From assembly GCF_905212365.1 (NCBI RefSeq), contig NZ_CAJMEH010000004.1, positions 1-60,759 of the forward strand: 60,759 nt of DNA, given 5' to 3'. The notes under the pieces were generated by a model. The model was not told the DNA's origin, ran no database searches, and saw only the letters and a list, made by a program, of their open reading frames with translations. The position numbers and the translations under genes are program-made. This document shows positions 58,892 to 60,759 of the stretch, piece after piece (within the stretch, counting starts at the first letter, position 1; every line of letters starts with the position of its first letter). The DNA comes from an uncultured Phascolarctobacterium sp. (GTDB lineage Bacteria; Bacillota; Negativicutes; Acidaminococcales; Acidaminococcaceae).

Positions 58892-59509
58892 ATGAAGGTT
58901 TTATTGGTTAACGGCAGCCCCCATCTGCACGGCAATACGAACTCCGCCTTGCAGGAAATGATAAAAATTTTTCACGCGGAGGGCGTGGAAACAGAGGTGC
59001 TGCATATCGGTCACAAGGCTGTTCGCGGCTGCATTGCCTGCCGCAGATGCGCGCAAACAGGCCGCTGCGTTTTTGACGACGAGGTTAACGCCGCAGCGCC
59101 GAAATTTGCCGAATGCGACGGTTTGGTAATCGCCAGCCCGGTTTACTACGCTTCGGCCAACGCTACGCTTATCGCCTTCCTCGACCGTTTATTTTTCAGT
59201 ACTCCGTTTGATAAGACTATGAAGGTTGGCGCCAGCGTCGTCGTGGCCCGCCGCGGCGGTTTGTCCTCCACCTTCGACGAATTAAATAAATATTTTACTA
59301 TCTGCGGTATGCCCGTGGCCTCCAGCCAATACTGGAACAGCGTTCACGGCCGCGAACCCGGCGAAGCGCTGCAGGACGGCGAAGGCCTGCAAACTATGCG
59401 CACACTGGCCCGCAATATGACTTTTTTAATGAAAGCCATCGCTTTGGGCAAAGAAAAATACGGCCTGCCGGCAAAGGAGCCCTGGATTGGCACCCACTTC
59501 GTCCGCTGA
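58892..59509 (+). CDS. flavodoxin-fold NAD(P)H-dependent FMN oxidoreductase
   Basis: 205 aa. VLLVNGSPHLHGNTNSAL is the FMN phosphate loop, followed by a cysteine cluster (GCIACRRCAQTGRC) and VIASPVYYASANATLIAFLD, typical of iron-sulfur flavoprotein-like or NADPH-dependent FMN reductases. It would reduce quinones, nitro compounds or similar substrates. GGAGG lies before the ATG. Its promoter looks MerR-activated. A hydrolase remnant follows in the same frame. Confidence 0.88.
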   Translation: MKVLLVNGSPHLHGNTNSALQEMIKIFHAEGVETEVLHIGHKAVRGCIACRRCAQTGRCVFDDEVNAAAPKFAECDGLVIASPVYYASANATLIAFLDRLFFSTPFDKTMKVGASVVVARRGGLSSTFDELNKYFTICGMPVASSQYWNSVHGREPGEALQDGEGLQTMRTLARNMTFLMKAIALGKEKYGLPAKEPWIGTHFVR

Positions 59510-59857
59510 TACCGCCGCTACAGCACCTATCTTGTAGACCAGCCCCGCCGCGGCAAGGCCGGGCAATCCACTGTTGCTGAAAGCATTCCCGCCGCTACTA
59601 TGGATCAGCTGTGGTTCAGCAATTTCCGTCTGGGCAACTGGCCCGACTTTTTCCCCGGCGTGCAGGTGCCGCAGGATAAAGGGGCGCTGGAGCAGTTCTT
59701 CCGCCAAATGACGCCCAACACCGGCGCTTTTGACGAGCAAATTATCAGCGACGCCATGGCGGCAGTTTTTGCCAAAGCCGGCGACGGCATTCTCGTCACC
59801 CATTCCCAGGGCGGCGGCCCCGGCTGGTACACGGCGATTAAAAGCGAAAACCAGTAG
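59510..59857 (+). pseudogene. alpha/beta hydrolase remnant
   Basis: Directly after the TGA of the oxidoreductase and in the same frame, 115 codons read as an internal piece of an alpha/beta hydrolase: STYLVDQPRRGKAGQSTV, RQMTPNTGAFDEQII and the nucleophile elbow GILVTHSQGGGPGWYTA (Ser of GxSxG), then a stop. The N-terminal strand region and everything after the elbow, including the catalytic His, are missing, and there is no proper start. It is a broken gene joined to its neighbour by deletion. Confidence 0.75.
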
Positions 59858-59880
59858 GACAGTCTTTTTTCATTGATGAA

Positions 59881-59909
59881 TTGACTATTTTTCATTTTCC
59901 GTTTATAAT
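59881..59909 (+). promoter_or_regulatory. promoter of the antisense RNA at the holin-like toxin locus
   Basis: TTGACT (59881-59886), 17 bp, TATAAT (59904-59909): near-consensus, with no gene directly downstream on this strand. Confidence 0.85.
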
Positions 59910-59915
59910 AAAAAA

Positions 59916-59996
59916 GAGATAGCCGGTTGGGTAGGCCGGCTTTCCTCTGGTTTAATTTAATTTGAAGGAAGCCGCCTTAACCGCTAGGCGGTTTTT
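59916..59996 (+). ncRNA. candidate antitoxin RNA of the holin-like toxin (about 80 nt)
   Basis: From the promoter at 59881-59909 an RNA of about 80 nt would run to the terminator at 59969-59996. It folds into a 5-prime hairpin AGCCGG/CCGGCT (59921-59941), an AT-rich single-stranded middle and the terminator hairpin. The convergent toxin mRNA would read through the whole stretch on the other strand, giving complete complementarity in its 3-prime region, as in BsrG/SR4 and TxpA/RatA of Bacillus. Confidence 0.7.
59969..59996 (+). terminator. terminator of the antitoxin RNA
   Basis: CCGCCT (59972-59977), loop, AGGCGG (59986-59991), extended by A-U and G-U pairs, then TTTTTCTCATTTT. On the minus strand the hairpin at 59921-59941 followed by TCTCTTTTTT is the likelier end of the toxin mRNA. 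Confidence 0.8.
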
Positions 59997-60002
59997 CTCA
60001 TT

Positions 60003-60080
60003 TTATTTACGAAATGAGAGAATGATAACTACTAACACCGCAAAGTTTACCATCAAAGATAAAGCTTCAAAGGTTGTCAT
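60003..60080 (-). CDS. putative holin-like toxin (type I toxin), 25 aa
   Basis: 25 codons: MTTFEALSLMVNFAVLVVII then LSFRK. The MTTFEALSLM start followed by one membrane helix and a basic tail is the pattern of the putative holin-like toxin family (BsrG/TxpA-related). AGGGGGTGAT lies six bases before the ATG, and CCTACT/AGTAGG forms a 6-bp hairpin that partly covers it, so translation may be damped. It is too short for gene finders. It converges on a short RNA with its own promoter and terminator. Confidence 0.8.
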   Translation of the reverse strand: MTTFEALSLMVNFAVLVVIILSFRK

Positions 60081-60141
60081 AGTATATCACCCCCTACTCT
60101 TAGGAAGTAGGAAAACCGACGCCGACTATCTCATGCCCAAC

Positions 60142-60170
60142 ATTATATCATATATACACAAAACTGCGAA
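60142..60170 (-). promoter_or_regulatory. promoter of the holin-like toxin gene
   Basis: Minus-strand TTCGCA (60165-60170), 17 bp, TATAAT (60142-60147). The leader would be about 55 nt and contains the hairpin near the ribosome binding site. Confidence 0.65.
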
Positions 60171-60197
60171 GCATTTTACAAAAATATTTTTACATTA

Positions 60198-60237
60198 AAA
60201 GGACTGTCGTACTTTTTCGGTACGGCAGTCTTTTTTA
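60198..60237. terminator. bidirectional terminator between the toxin locus and the cysteine desulfidase-family gene
   Basis: GACTGTCGTAC and GTACGGCAGTC pair (one mismatch) around a 7-nt loop, with A and T runs on both sides. Confidence 0.88.
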
Positions 60238-60240
60238 TCT

Positions 60241-60759
60241 TTAAAGTCCCAGCATGACGTCGATAATTTCTTTATCGGTTTCCACCATGCCCTGGCTGGC
60301 AATTTTGCCCACGGCGGCAATAGTTTCGTCCGCTGTTTCCTGCACAATGCCGTCGCCGCCCGCAAAATTGCGCTGCGCCATGGACATATCGAAGCCCAGC
60401 AGGCCGCCCTCTACGGCCATGGCGATTTTCGCGGCGCAGGAGGATTTCGCGCCGTCGCAGATAATGCCGGAATTGATGGCCAAAGCGTTCTCCACCGTAT
60501 GCTCAATCTGCTCGTCCGTCATATCGTGCAGATAAGCGACGCCCGCCCCGCTGCCACAGCCCGCGCTGACCGCGCCGCAATAAGCCGACAGCTTGCCGAT
60601 ACCCTGCTTTAAGTAAACCGTTACCAAATCGCTGAGCAGCACGGCGCGGTATAATTTTTCTTCGCTAACTTCCAGCGCACGGGCGTAAACTACCACGGGA
60701 ACGCTCGCCGTAATCCCCTGGTTGCCGCTGCCGGATACGATAACTACAGGCAGCTCGCA
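60241..60759 (-). CDS. L-cysteine desulfidase/UPF0597 family protein (C-terminal part)
   Basis: The gene enters from the right edge; about 172 codons are visible, continuing upstream of the first methionine as VIVSGSGNQGITASVPVVVY. Family landmarks are GSGNQG, KLSAYCGAVSAGCGSGAGV, NSGIICDGAKSSCAAKIAMA and NFAGGDGIV, with cysteines that hold an iron-sulfur cluster in CyuA-type enzymes, which degrade cysteine to pyruvate, ammonia and sulfide and are related to serine dehydratase alpha chains. The substrate is not certain. Confidence 0.85.
   Translation of the reverse strand, partial: CELPVVIVSGSGNQGITASVPVVVYARALEVSEEKLYRAVLLSDLVTVYLKQGIGKLSAYCGAVSAGCGSGAGVAYLHDMTDEQIEHTVENALAINSGIICDGAKSSCAAKIAMAVEGGLLGFDMSMAQRNFAGGDGIVQETADETIAAVGKIASQGMVETDKEIIDVMLGL

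Noticed and set aside
59507..59509. UGA read-through or selenocysteine joining the oxidoreductase to the hydrolase fragment
   Set aside because: No SECIS-like hairpin was recognised directly downstream and the hydrolase is itself truncated; a gene-fusion deletion is simpler.
59962..60198. A 78-codon plus-strand frame across the holin-like toxin locus
   Set aside because: It overlaps the antisense RNA terminator and the toxin gene on the other strand and has no ribosome binding site.

Overview
The window reads as chromosome of an anaerobic Firmicute, most likely of the class Negativicutes (Acidaminococcaceae or Phascolarctobacterium-like). The hints are the wecA-wecB-atp order, a type III glutamine synthetase beside an ammonium channel fused to PII, a group B-type [FeFe] hydrogenase, an oxygen-sensitive iron-sulfur serine dehydratase, pyruvate carboxylase and an AhpC/AhpF peroxide defence. 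The taxon is an inference; no rRNA or tRNA gene was seen. Most core genes have fairly high GC, and visibly AT-rich stretches mark imported or decaying DNA.

Layout. 1-3.0 kb: serine catabolism operon (sodium symporter, HutP-family regulator, sdaAB, sdaAA), minus strand. 3.0-6.1 kb: AT-rich DpnII-type GATC restriction-modification island. 6.3-10.9 kb: plus-strand run of a TSCPD protein, CorA, a small unknown, a HerA-like ATPase and a ClC antiporter. 11-20.2 kb: F1Fo ATP synthase operon preceded by wecA-wecB, with delta fused to alpha. 20.4-24 kb: pdxST, divergent pdxR, and yigZ. 24.3-27.5 kb: a BASS transporter, a MazEF toxin-antitoxin pair, an unknown gene and relict sequence. 27.5-33.6 kb: ahpC-ahpF under a Fur/PerR-like box, then pyruvate carboxylase. 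33.6-36 kb: a candidate type I toxin-antitoxin locus, a large unknown protein and an HD protein. 36.2-42.1 kb: nitrogen assimilation (AmtB-PII fusion, GlnN with a long structured leader) and the hydrogenase. 42.2-45.2 kb: a LysR regulator, a MATE pump and a secreted protein. 45.5-48.7 kb: a GlpA-like oxidoreductase/DUF1667 operon. 48.8-55.7 kb: tetrapyrrole operon from glutamyl-tRNA to uroporphyrinogen III and precorrin-2 (sirC-like, hemA, hemC, frameshifted cobA-hemD, hemB, hemL). 55.8-60.2 kb: accessory genes (AAA/DUF4143 ATPase, Phd/RelE pair, MerR regulator, flavin oxidoreductase, gene remnants and a holin-like-toxin type I locus). The right edge cuts an L-cysteine desulfidase-family gene.

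The most interesting parts were reached by reading between the annotated genes. Two loci have the architecture of type I toxin-antitoxin systems: a tiny hydrophobic peptide gene converges on a short RNA with its own promoter and terminator (33.6-33.9 kb and 59.9-60.2 kb). At 33.7 kb the RNA carries two blocks complementary to the toxin's start codon and to the bases next to its ribosome binding site, as in the pAD1 par/Fst system. With MazEF and Phd/RelE this makes four toxin-antitoxin loci in 60 kb. The ATP synthase is also unusual: the delta gene is absent as such, and only its C-terminal domain remains, fused to the alpha N terminus. Other leads are a structured element between hemB and hemL, a long multi-terminator glnN leader, three palindromes at exactly 40-bp spacing before the AAA ATPase, paired MerR-type promoters, and repeated AGYATGG motifs in the leader of the HutP operon.
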